A DNA stretch of 64,000 nucleotides from Stemphylium vesicarium (Eukaryota; Ascomycota; Dothideomycetes; Pleosporales; Pleosporaceae): assembly GCA_004380135.1 (NCBI GenBank), contig QXCR01000027.1, forward strand, positions 1-64,000. Reading direction: 5' to 3'. This document shows positions 1 through 11,248 of the stretch, piece after piece. Every line of letters begins with the position of its first letter. The stretch's first letter is position 1. The notes below the pieces were generated by a model. It did no database searches. It had not been told where the DNA came from and worked only from the letters and a program-made list of their open reading frames with translations. The position numbers and the translations under genes are program-made.

Positions 1-980
1 CGATGGCAATGGGATGTTCTGCGGGTCTGATTGTTGCGCAAAGACTTGCTGGGGCGTTGGTTGCGACGGGGCTGGCGCTGGCGCTGGCGGTGGAGCATGT
101 GCGCTGCTTGGAGGCCTCCTCGCTCTTAGCCTTCCGCCACAACATTATGGTGTCTATGAGGGGCTTGGGCTTCTGGCGCGCAATATGGCCCAAGGCGGCT
201 ATGAGCTGGTCGAAGGTGGGGTCTATACCAGGACCGCAGACACCTTCTACCTTGGCCTCGGGCTGCCCTCTGTCCGTCATGCATTGGTTGATCTTCTGCT
301 CGGCCTGGCTGATGAAGGAGTTGAAGAGATGGTGCAGCGCATATTCGCCGACCGTCTTGAGCTCATGGGGGTGCTGCGGGTGGCGCGACTGGGAGCGGTG
401 GTGGTTGTGACCCTTCCGCGAAGACCGCGAACTGGGTGCCCGCTCTGGCTTGCGCTGGGGGATATAAGTGTCGCCCGACATGGGTTGGGGCGGAGGACTG
501 CCGTAGACATTTCCAGTGCCCGGGCCCGGCTGCATGCCGTTGGCGGCAAAGGCGTCCGCTATGGATTCCTGCGACATGACAGCTCCATCGAGGGTTGCAC
601 CACCGGCGGCGGCGATGACTTGCGGGCTCAGCGGACTGGTGGCCGGGGAGTTGACGAAGCTGGTGTTCCTCGAGTGCTGGATGCCGTGCACGATGGAGGT
701 ATTGCGGTTGTGGGCGTAGGAGCCTGACGGCTTGCGTTCGAGATTGGTCAGGGTGCGGTCGGGGCTCGAGTTGCTACTTGCGCCTTTTACAGCCGGTGTC
801 TGCGACCGAGGCGTGATGGTTCGCGAAGAGGCCGTCAGCGCCCTACCGCGCGTCTGGCTGGGCTCGCGGGAGGCCGACGAGGGGTTCTCTATATGGTGCG
901 ACACATTCCCAGCAGCTGGTCGAGCTTGCAAGAGAGGGAGAGCAGCTGCATCGCGCGCACACACAGGGGTCAGCACAAAA
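1..980 (-). CDS. Cell-morphogenesis protein of the Tao3/Mor2/PAG1 (Furry) family, N-terminal part, cut by the window edge
   Basis: On the minus strand one frame stays open from about 1120 down to base 1. After a Ser/Pro-rich disordered stretch it reads KTVGEYALHHLFNSF, then VCGPGIDPTFDQLIAALGHI and ARQKPKPLIDTIMLWRKAKS. I recognise this as the start of the MOR2-PAG1 N-terminal region. Family members are very large scaffolds of the RAM/NDR kinase pathway that guide polarised growth. Only about 300 residues are inside; the C-terminal bulk lies left of base 1. The first in-frame ATG (575-577) is probably internal, because coding-like sequence continues upstream. I therefore expect a further 5' exon: a GTAAGT donor is at 1142-1137 and a usable acceptor (TACAG) just above 980. 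The 5' boundary is approximate and the true start unresolved. Confidence 0.72.
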
Positions 981-2745
981 CTGTAGCAGCGCGGCGGGGG
1001 ACTCTCGACGTCCACATAAGGCCCATTATGGCACAGCAGAGGGCCGGCACCGTCGAGCCCCAAGCCGCGTGGGGAGTGTGTTTCACGGTACCTCGCACGG
1101 TTTGGGCGACGACTACGGCCTCACAGGGGAGAAGCTACTTACACATGCCGCAGGCTTCTCGTGCAGCATCTTCCTCGTCCGTCGGAGAATTTTGCAGCCC
1201 GTCTGATGTGGCTTAGGAACAATGCCGCGGCGATGAGAGGGTCGCGCAGGCTGTCAATCATGTCCTTGGAGGTGGATGAAATGGGTAGACCCTTGCCCTG
1301 TGCCTGACGGCTAGCCCGATTGGTGCCAGCGATCATCCATGGCGCCCCGGCATCGTCGCGGCTCTGGAGATCCATCCGAGATTGTGCATTCCCACGTGGT
1401 GAACTAACCTTTGAACCAGCCCTGGATCTCTTGGAAGCATCTGGAAAAGTCTTCCACGGACCTGTCGTCGCGTGCGCCCATGTCAACCAACAGCTGGGCC
1501 CTAGAGCTGGACGAGAGATGAGACGGGATTTCTCGATACCGACATGTAATCATGTGAACGACCCTCTGCCCTCCTCGGAGGCATACATGTACCTACCTAG
1601 GTAAGCATGAGGCTGACCTAGCACAACAACCAACGCTCCTCCTGTTGGAAACGCTAATCAAGCATATTCAAGCAATTCACCTCACTAGAAAGAATCTGTG
1701 GATGGTAAAGGTCGTTTTTCTTGGACCACTGGTAGTGGCATTGAGCACGGGGATTATCAACAAGTATTAACCTCCATGTCAACAAGCCGGACGGTCGGGA
1801 GCTGAGCTTCCGTAGCCGGTAGCGGAGAGGCTATTGCAACAGAGCGAAATTCCCACTACTCGTCCCCAGACGGGCGTAAGGGCTTTGAGAAAGACCGGCA
1901 CGCTTGTGACGTTGACACGTGAAGCCTCCCCGTACACATCGTTGACTCGTCCATGGATGTAGATCAATTAATTTTCGTGGACACACCTGACCAGCGGCGG
2001 ACAAACATTGCCTCCGCTACAAGACGATTTTTGAAGGCTAAACCCAAATTCCCACCCAGTGTCTCAATTGTCAACTCGTCCGACCCCAGCTTGGCAAGAG
2101 TGCAGCCACATGCTTGCTGGCGTCAACTGTGTAGGGGGTGTCCTGTTGTTTGGCAGAGTGGTGCAGGCAACGCATCATCAGCCTCCATCAGCTGGCTCGT
2201 ACGAGCCCCGGAGCAACACAGCAATCTGCCCTACGCAAGTGCCGAAGTCGTCTCCCTGGGCATCTTGGTGGCATCGCATGGCGGAAGGGCAGCGAAAGCC
2301 GGGTAGTTCAGGGTCCGCGGCCACCGGCTCTCGCAGATGGTAGCGGAACTAGAGCGGAATCTATCGGCTCCGACTCGGTGTGAAGGCGCCAGTCTGTGAC
2401 GGCACCATTCAGCCCTCAGCATCGCAGCGCCAGATGCTAATTAAAAGTCAGGCGTGGACCCTTGGACAAGAGTCTGATAATTAGTCGTGCTGTCGTCACA
2501 TCTCACTTGAGGCTCATCCAAGATCCACACGGCGTTGGGCATTTGCATCAGCCACATCGTACATCGCTCGCTCACGTTGGAAGTCGCTCGGCCGCTAGCG
2601 CAACCGATGCTCCTCCGCTGCGTCGCCGCATACCACAAGAATTACCGTCTCGCTTGTCCTCTTCCGGACGGCGACTAGATACTGTGTCCATGTCAGCGCA
2701 GCCCCTCCGTCTTCCTCTGACTCTGCTAACGCCTCTTTCAGCATC
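981..2745. other. Intergenic region and probable first exon of the Tao3/PAG1 gene
   Basis: The divergent 5' ends of the Tao3/PAG1 gene (minus) and the P450 reductase gene (plus) share this 1.8-kb stretch. The part near 1140-1400 may hold the first exon of the minus-strand gene, since a GTAAGT donor is present at 1142-1137. No other reading frame in it has recognisable protein character. Confidence 0.4.
2726..2741 (+). promoter_or_regulatory. Branch site and 3' splice site of a 5'-UTR intron in the CPR gene
   Basis: CTAAC at 2726-2730 followed by CTCTTTCAG ending at 2741 has the form of a fungal branch point plus acceptor. It ends four bases before the ATG, whose encoded start (MAQLDTLD) is the usual family N-terminus. 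The intron therefore most likely lies in the untranslated leader. I could not fix the donor. Confidence 0.5.
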
Positions 2746-4888
2746 ATGGCACAACTCGATACCCTGGACATCATCGTGCTGGCCGCCCTGCTGGTCGGCA
2801 CCGTGGCCTATTTCACAAAGGGCACATACTGGGGGGTCTATGGAGACCCTTACGGCAGTTCGCTGGCCACGGCCAATGGCACTGCAAAGGCGGGCAAGTC
2901 GCGCAACATCATAGAGAAGATGGAGGAGACGGACAAGAACTGCGTCGTCTTCTACGGCAGCCAGACGGGCACGGCCGAAGACTATGCCTCCCGTATCTCC
3001 AAGGAGGGTCATTCGCGCTTCGGCCTCAACACCATGGTTGCTGATCTAGAGGAGTACGATTTCGACAACCTCGACACTTTCCCTGAAGACAAGCTCGCCG
3101 TCTTCGTCCTGGCCACGTACGGCGAGGGCGAACCCACGGATAACGCCGTCGAGTTCTACGAGTTCCTCGGTTCCGAAGACGTCTCCTTCTCTGAGGGTGG
3201 CAGCGCAGACGACAAGCCTCTCAGCAAGATGAACTACGTCGCATTCGGCCTCGGAAATAACACCTACGAACACTACAACTCCATGGTCCGCAACGTCGAC
3301 AAGTACTTGACCAAGCTTGGTGCCACCCGACTGGGTGCTGCTGGTGAGGGTGACGATGGTGCTGGTACAATGGAAGAGGATTTCCTCGCCTGGAAGGAGC
3401 CCATGTGGGCGGCCGTCGCCGAGAAGATGGGCCTGGAAGAGCGTGAAGCCATGTACGAGCCTGTCTTCGAGGTCAACGAGAGGCCAGATCTTTCCGCCGA
3501 AGACGATACCGTTTTCCTGGGCGAGCCGAACAAGAACCACCTTGAGGGAAACCAAAAGGGTCCCTTCAACGCCAACAACCCCTTCATCGCCCCCATTGTC
3601 GAATCTGCCGAGCTGTTCAATTCCCCCAACCGAAACTGCCTACACATGGAAATCAGCATCGCCGGTTCCAACCTAACTTATACCACCGGTGACCACATTG
3701 CCATCTGGCCCAACAACGCTGGCAAAGAAGTCGATCGCCTGTTCAAGGTTCTGGGCAAGGAGGATAAGCGCCACACGGTCATTGCTGTCAGAGGTCTCGA
3801 CCCCACCGCCAAGGTTCCCTTCCCGTCGCCAACCACCTACGACGCTGCCATCCGCTTCCATATTGAGATCAACGCCGCTGTGTCCCGTCAACTCGTCTCC
3901 GTCATTGCTCAGTTCGCGCCCAACGACGACATCAAGGCTGAGATTGTCAAGCTCGGTAGCGACAAGGACTACTTCAGGGAAAAGGTTACCGACCGTAACC
4001 TCAATCTCGGCCAGCTTCTCGAAATCACCGGCAACGGCGCCACTTGGGGCAAGATCCCCTTCTCTTTCCTGTTCGAAACTATGGTCAAGATTCAGCCTCG
4101 TTACTACTCCATCTCCTCGTCATCAATGGTCCAGAAGGACAAGATTTCCATTACTGCCATTGTTGAGTCCATCGAGAAGCCTGGTGCGCCATACGCTCTC
4201 AAGGGTGTCACTACCAATTACCTCTTGGCCCTGAAGCAGAAGCAGCACGGAGATGCCAACCCCGATCCTCACGGTTTGAACTATGCCATCACCGGTCCTC
4301 GCAACAAATACGACGGTATTCACGTCCCGGTACACGTCCGTCACTCAAACTTCAAGCTTCCTTCAGATCCGTCAAAACCTATCATTATGGTGGGTCCTGG
4401 TACTGGTGTCGCACCCTTCCGTGGCTTCATCCAAGAGCGAGCTGCGCAAGCCAAGGCTGGCCAGAACGTTGGCAAGACTGTCTTGTTCTTTGGATGCAGG
4501 AAGCAGTCCGAGGATTTCATGTACGCCGACGAATGGAAGGTACGCTAACTTGGTCGTGAACACGCAAAACTGTTGCTAACAAAAGATCCAGCAATACCAA
4601 GAAGACTTGGGCGACAAGTTTGAAATGCATACCGCCTTTTCTCGAGACGGCCCTAAGAAGGTCTACGTCCAGAACAAGCTTGAAGAGAACGGCGAAGAGG
4701 TCAACAGGCTGCTCGAGCAGAAGGCCTTCTTCTACGTCTGCGGTGATGCCGCACACATGGCCCGCGAAGTAAACACCCTGCTTGGCAAGATCATTTCCAA
4801 GTACCGTGATGTGTCAGAAACAAAGGGCGAGGAGATTGTCAAAGCAATGAGGGCGTCGAATCAGTACCAGGAAGACGTCTGGTCATGA
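2746..4888 (+). CDS. cprA: NADPH-cytochrome P450 reductase
   Basis: Two exons, 2746-4539 and 4592-4888, joined over a 52-nt GTACGC...CCAG intron, give 696 aa, the usual length. The enzyme passes electrons from NADPH through FAD and FMN to microsomal P450s, including the sterol demethylase and desaturase, and sits on the ER surface. Visible parts are an N-terminal membrane anchor (residues about 8-24), the FMN-binding flavodoxin domain (GSQTGTAEDYA near 71, YGEGEPTDNA, FGLGNNTYEHYN), the FAD site RYYSISSSS, the NADP pyrophosphate loop GPGTGVAPFRGF, then FFGCRKQSEDFMY, and the C-terminal CGDAAHMAREV with a terminal aromatic at QEDVWS. Nothing is missing. The symbol follows Aspergillus usage. 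Confidence 0.97.
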
Positions 4889-7440
4889 GGAACCAGACAA
4901 GCAGGAAGAGAAGTCTGGGAACACGATTCTTGAGCATGCATTTACATGGGTAGATCTGGAATGAGCGAAGGCGTTTGATCTAACGACAGCATTTCGTCTT
5001 GGGCCATACTAGGTTCGATTTCTCGCGCATGAAGTCCATGTACGGTGATTTGGACGCTCACCACTTTACATAGCCCGCGATGCGAATAGGCCTTTTGATA
5101 GATTAAGGCGTCTGCGCCCTGTTGGTTGGCTCTGGCTCTGGTGATGTCACGCTGTATCAGAATAATATTGTTGAGCTCTGCACAGTCTAATGCTGTGATG
5201 CCCTGCCGTGAGATGCAAAACGTCCGCTAGTCCTGGTCCCGGGTTCTGATTGGCCAGGGTCATGCGGTGACTGCCCTTGAGGTTGCTTCACCTAAACCTC
5301 ATCTCTTCCGCAAACCTCACCCCTACGCGTACATACAGACCACGTCGAAATTGGATGGTCGTTGTGTCCATTTTGGGGACCATGGCTGCGCCGCGATAAT
5401 TTTCACCACGCTTTTATGATCACAAGCACCAGAGGCGGCCCCCAATATCTTACATTGCTTGCCAGGATTGTCGCGTGGCAAGCTCTAATTGCTCAAGAGT
5501 GCAGCCATATATGGCTATATAGAGCACCGCCATCGCGTCTACGATAAGACATTGCACAGCAGTCCCGGTTAAGCGTCTTCTTCTGGATCTACCGCGCTTC
5601 GCATCGCATCTTCAGAGACTTCACGGTAAAATCAACGTGAGCCAGTCACTCACCGCCACAACCTGAGCATGTGTGGGGCGACCACACGACGCCCCAAGTG
5701 AACGCAATGTTTCAAGACGCCATGGACCCTTGCGAAGCTCTTACAGGACAGGGCTTGACGTCTTTTGCCCGCTGTACGACCCCGCAAGTGCGATCGGATA
5801 GTAGCCGGTCCGCCTCGTTTTTCTTTCCCTATGATGACGGTAGCGAGAAGATCCGGAATCCAGGTTTGAGGTTGAACTGAGTAACATGAGCAGAGTCGTG
5901 ACGAAGCAAGGCCGGAGCAGCTCCGTACAAACTGAGACCACTCGGCAGCGGACGCATGCGAAAGGTGAGCATGCAGCTTTCAACGGTGCACAACATGCAA
6001 CATTCCTGAAAAAGTCCTTACAGGCAGGCATGGCATGTAAAGCCAACGAATGATTGCATCCTTGTACGCCACCCTCACATGGGCCCTGGAGACCCTGATC
6101 GCCTCGCTGGACCCAGGCGATAGTAGGCCATCTCTTACTTTGCGATGTCGGCATGTGATCGCCGCAAGGCCGACAGGAACGTTTCAATAGCCGGACAACC
6201 GCTCGGATAGCTGCGCAGCGGCATATGCGACACGGTAATCCGTTCGGTTGCGCCCACGCAACACGCGAGGAAGCGGACAAGTCTCCATTTGTGAGTTCTG
6301 TATCACTTGAGCACATCAAGCGGCTTCAGTTGGCCGGTTGCAGAGTGCGCAAGGAGGCCGTATACTATGGCGGTTAGCAGAGTTTCTTTTGTCGAGTGCA
6401 CTTTGAGCTCTTGACGTACTGATTCGGATCCCAGTGTTACTCGCAACTACGCTGCGAAGGTCCTCGTACGCGCGATGCGGACTCAATGCGCTTGTCTCGT
6501 AAGAGAGTGACGTTTTCCACCCTGCTCGAGGGGGGCTGGGCCAGCCCAAGGCTCCGGAACGGCCCTTGCATTTGCATTACCGTCGCAGATGTTGGAAGGG
6601 GCCTGCCGCTGAATATCTTTAGGTACGAGCTGCCGCCGTGAAAATTCGGTGCATCACACGCTCCCATCGCGTGAAGGCGCTTCCTCAACGGTGTCGTGCG
6701 GGGCTCCTTGCATCCACGTCGAAACCTCGATCTTCAGATTCACAGACGACACTGGCTGCACTGCGCCGGCTCGTCGCGCGGGTTACAAGCGTGCTGCACA
6801 TGCAACGCCCATGAAGCCATTACAAGCCTGCTACAGGTTGGTATGAAGCTGGTAAGAGGACATGGGAAGAAAAGCGCCCTGCTTGTGTAGCCCGACTAGC
6901 ACGGTGCATGCTGATGAGCTCTCAAACAGGAATTATACACGTCTAGGAGCATGGAAAATCCAGTTGCGCGTTCCAGAGTGCCGGAATCAGTGTACAAGGG
7001 AGAAAGTGACAAGTCGAATCCTCATGGTGAAGGGAAGCGCGCTGGACTCATGACCAACGTAAAGAGACAAACTTGTCTGGCAGCGGCAACGGACAATGAC
7101 GTCCCAGAGCTACTGTCACTTCATGGCGTTTCTCAGCCCTGCTGCAAGGGCGGTACGGCTTGCATTCGCCGTTGCCTCTGTGGGCAGGAGGCTGCCGCGC
7201 CTGGGGGCGCCTCGTCATTTGGCTGCTACACACACTCGTCCCGGGGAGATGATGGCTGCGTCCGTGAGAATGCGGGCAAGATACACAACTGCTGCAACTA
7301 CACACTGTTACGGCTTCTGTGGAGCACTCGCAAGGCCGCATCCCAGGCGCAGACATTCTTAATGCCCTCGGTCTGTTGATGATATATTAGATCAACACCT
7401 GCTGCCCACTGCGAGTAGGACGACACACATCACTACAGAT
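4889..7440. other. Long intergenic region without recognisable genes
   Basis: About 2.5 kb between the CPR stop and the leader of the RNA-binding gene. Overlapping frames of 60-190 codons occur on both strands, but none has domain-like or biased composition and I treat them as chance. A 14-bp palindrome AGCCATATATGGCT (5503-5516) contains a perfect CArG-type core CCATATATGG next to TATATAG. Confidence 0.5.
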
Positions 7441-8368
7441 TTCTCACAAGCACAAATTCGACATCACTATTGAAACAGCTCTTTCTTCAGTATTACTTAA
7501 ATCCCCCCTTCGGCGCGACATCCAGACCAAAACAGCCATCGCTCGAGTGCAAGTGCCGTCGTTGTGTATATTTGTACCTGCTGATTGCTGAGACGACTTC
7601 CATCGCTGGCAAGGTGAGTTCTCTCCTCTGTCGCCATGTCCCTGCTCCGCGACTTCCACGCCAGGGCCGAGGCTTCCAACCGTCTTCACGGTCGTTTCCA
7701 CCAAAGAAACAAGGCCATGGCTCTTTCCCCATCTGCGACGCCCGGACGCCATCGTCGGGGTACATCACCTTGCTTCATCCCGCCATCTCTCTGTTTTCCT
7801 TCTTCACTCTTCTTCACTTCTTTCTCACCAATACGCATCAGTGGCCACATTCTTTGTAGCTTTTCGCAGGTCAGTCTTCTATCCTCGCCCGCCTACATTG
7901 GCCTCAAACGCCATTACGGGACTGACTCTGCCGCAGCTTTGGAGTCACTACCAGCCCCGTGCACATTGCAAAAGTTTGACATTTACGACCTGGTAAGTCT
8001 CTTTCACTATTTCCATCCCATCTTACGCTTCACCATCACCGCTTTGTTCTCACGACCACCCCTGCACCCCTCCCCGCATCGCTCGTCGGGGACTGCTTTG
8101 CCTCATCTTCATCGATCATCGTTCAAATTTGCCGGGCCACACCCCAGCCCGCCCGCCACGATAAAAGCTTACTTCCTGACTAGAGCAACGTTCTTCTCTG
8201 CATCTCAGTCTACCTGTTCGTCCTACCCGTTGTTGAGATTCTGCTTCGTCGTCTTCCAGGCATCACTCGGCCTGCCCACGCCCGCCCGCAGCTCTAGGCC
8301 ATAGTCACGGTCTCACCACCGGCTTCTTCTCTTGTTCTTCCATCAGCTTCACCCCCAGACTCAGTACA
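7441..8368 (+). promoter_or_regulatory. Pyrimidine-rich leader of the RRM gene, probably spliced
   Basis: About 900 bases of C/T-rich sequence precede the ATG at 8369. They contain good donors (GTGAGT near 7614, GTAAGT near 7992) and acceptor-like pyrimidine tracts ending in CAG (near 7870, 7938 and 8210). I read this as promoter plus a long 5' UTR with one or more introns. A 222-codon open frame here (7636-8304) is low-complexity Ser/Pro/Phe from the C/T-rich strand and I do not call it a gene. Confidence 0.45.
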
Positions 8369-10251
8369 ATGGCTACCAACGGTCGTCAGCAGAACTACGT
8401 GGCTCCCAACGCGGGCTACAAGGGCCACCCCATGCTCAACTACAACCAGAGCAACCAAGGTCATGGGTCCGCCCAATACCTCCCCCGAGGTCTGCCCATG
8501 TCCCCCCACGGTGAAAATGGAATGCAAGGTCTGACGAACAACATGGCAGCCCTCAACATGCACGCCTCATATGGTTCCTCTGCCACCTCCAAGTCCGCCA
8601 GCTCTGCCTTATCGGGTGGCTCGTCCGACTACGGCAACATCCCCCTTTCCAATGGTCAGGGACTCTGGGTTCCGAACCAGCACGTCATCGGCTCCATGTA
8701 CCAGATGGTTCCTGGCGCTCAGCAGCAGGCGGGCATGGCCGCCTCTCCGGGCATGTACAACCACACTGGCACCTACGTGCAGCAGGCAGCATATCCATAT
8801 GGTCAAGGTGTCGTCGACAATAACGCTATGCCTCCAGCCTGGGCTGCTCGCATGTCCTCCTCCGAGATGCCGTCGCTCATGACGCCCCGCCGCGACTCCA
8901 TCTCCTCAAACGAGAACGACAACCCGGGCACACCTTACGGTAGTGGTGGTATGTACCGCTACGGAAACAACACTGCCATCATGGATCGCTCTCCAAATGC
9001 CATCTACACTAGCAGTGCTACTCCTTCCCCGTCGCAATTGGCCCATCCCTACCAGGTCATGGCACCCATACAGAAGCAGCAAACTATGCCCACGTTGCCT
9101 CCCCATCTATTGGCATTAGTGCACCAGGAGCCACCCATCCCCCGGGCCATTCCCGCTCCTAGCTCCCCACACAAGCCACTCGACCGTAGCCTGGAGAACA
9201 AGACCGGCGAGACCAACGTTTACATTCGCGGCCTGCTTCCTGAGACCACGGACGAGATGCTCCATATGTGGGGCAAGCGCTTCGGCGACATCCAGAGCTC
9301 CAAGTCCATCATCGACCTCAAGACCAACCTTTGCAAGGGGTAAGTGACCTTTCGCTCTCAAGTCGGTTCCCTTGACTGACTTTTTATGGCAGATTCGGCT
9401 TCATCAAGTACCACAACTTTGAGGATGCTGAAGACTGCATCCGTGGCTTCCATTATCTTGGATATGAAGTCAGCTTTGCTCGGGTATGTTCCAACTGTCC
9501 AACTATCTATCGCGACTTGCCTAACTCGCTTCAGGAATCCTTCTACTCCAAGCTCAAGAAGTTCGCCGACGAGTGCAACACCAATCTTTACGTGTCCAAC
9601 ATCCCAAAGAACATGAACGAGCATGAACTCGCTTCCATCTTCGCACCTCACAAGGTGTGTTCGAGCCGGATACTCCGAGATTCTTCCGGCACTGGTCGTG
9701 GCGTTGGCTTTGCTCGGTAAGTCATGACACCCTCTGTCTCTAATTTCGCACTGCTGACCACCCCCAGCTTCGAATCCCGCGACATCTGTGACGATGTCAT
9801 CAAGGAATTCAACAACACCCCGGTGTCTAAGCCTGGCGGCGAAGAGCATCTCATTCAGATTCGCTTCTCCGACACCCACGAGCAGAAGATGCTGAAACAA
9901 CAGACAGCCGCCGGCCGTGTCTTCCGCGCTGCAGAGTATGAGGTCGGTGTTGCTCAAGCTAGGGCGCTGGGCACGCCCGACCGTTACCTTTCCGTATCCC
10001 CGATTCCCGCAGGCCATGCCAACGAGTTCGAGATGTTCATGCGCGGTCAGCGGCAGCCATGGTCACCACCAGTGCCGTCTACCCTGGGTCCTGCTCGATC
10101 GTCTGTGTACTACATGCCACAGGGCGGCCCCATCAAGAGCGAGGATGGCGCTTCGGAGAACGGCGTCGACATCAAGACCAACCCCGCCACTCCGGTCAAG
10201 GCCGATGACAAGTCCGCCTCGCCGAGCCGGCTCTCTACCCGCAACGACTAA
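8369..10251 (+). CDS. RNA-binding protein with two RRM domains
   Basis: Four exons (8369-9339, 9393-9483, 9535-9716, 9768-10251) give 575 aa with all junctions in phase; introns are 51-53 nt. The first 280 residues are Gln/Asn/Ser/Gly/Pro-rich and disordered. RRM1 starts at TNVYIRGLLPETTDE with RNP1-like CKGFGFIKY, and RRM2 at TNLYVSNIPKNMNEHEL with RNP1-like GRGVGFARF. A disordered tail with an IKSED motif follows. The tandem-RRM layout resembles metazoan RBMS/MSSP and fission-yeast Cip1/Cip2 proteins, which bind mRNA and affect stability or translation; the exact orthologue is not settled. Two introns interrupt RRM1 and one interrupts RRM2. Confidence 0.9.
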
Positions 10252-11248
10252 ACGTACAAGGCCTGTCCGGGTCGACTGTTGACTTTCCTTCGTGTACGCA
10301 CTATTCTTCATGATCGCTCCGTCAGCATCACCAGTCTCATCTTCTTGGACTTCTTTGGCAACGATCATATACCACCAACATACGCTACGAGGGTCCCGCT
10401 GTTCTCAACACGTCGCATCACGACATTCTAAGAGTTGTTCGATGTTCTCGCCATTCCTTTCTGCAACTTCTTCTGGCCTTTATCTTCACGTCGTCGGGCC
10501 CTTAATACTCTTGTTCTTGGCCCCAGCACCTTGAGCATATCCTTTCCATGGACACCAGTCTCGCGTTACTCCCCAATTGACATGTTTGGGCGGCTTCTAT
10601 CACATTTTAGAAGTATCTGTTAGCATCTGGGCAAGCCAGCAACTCGAAAAGATCTTAGTGGGTTATTCAGTGTATCTCTTTTTCATCGATGGGGAGGGCA
10701 GGATTCCACAGTGGTGGCTAGGTCTATGGTCGGATTTGTCGTAGCTTCGATAGTTCGTCGTATAATAGATCTTCTTCCGACTGCTTTTTGACGCTTTGCA
10801 AATGGAGAGTTGTGACACGAACCAACAGAAGGCAACAGAGCTTGAGCCTTGTTGTTTGCCACTTGGTGAGACGCCATAACCGGTGACTGATGCCGATGTT
10901 GGAACGTAGTGCTTCTTGACATGCACAGCGGATTAGTAGGACCAGGCAACAAGCGAGTGTGTATGATAAACATGAGATGTAATTGATAATTTCATTTCAT
11001 TTCATTGCTCTTGCACATCTATATATACAACGGTTTGCCTACTCTTGTATGACAAACCCTTGATGAATGAAGATGATGATGATGCGAAAAAGCAAGGGAG
11101 TCAATCAATCATTGGGAAAACCTTGAATCTATTAGAATGCCCAAGCTGCCCAGTTGGTGCAGATTACTGCCTGTACCCTTCCTTCCCCGGCGAACCAAAT
11201 CGCCATACGTCTTGCTCTCTCTTTCTCTCATACCATGGATCGATGCAC
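10252..11248. other. Convergent 3' regions of the RRM and RPN1 genes
   Basis: Both flanking genes end here, so the stretch is mostly two 3' UTRs. An ATTTC short tandem run lies near 10990-11006. No coding frame is convincing. Confidence 0.5.

Noticed and set aside
4980..5060. tRNA-like GGTTCGATTTC word
   Set aside because: The T-loop is off consensus and no cloverleaf or A/B box spacing can be drawn around it.
5741..6319. A 192-codon minus-strand frame
   Set aside because: Cys/Arg/Ser-rich chance-like sequence with no motif and overlapping equally long frames on the other strand.
7636..8304. A 222-codon plus-strand frame ahead of the RRM gene
   Set aside because: Low-complexity Ser/Pro/Phe/Leu from a pyrimidine-rich leader, crossed by likely introns; no domain-like sequence.
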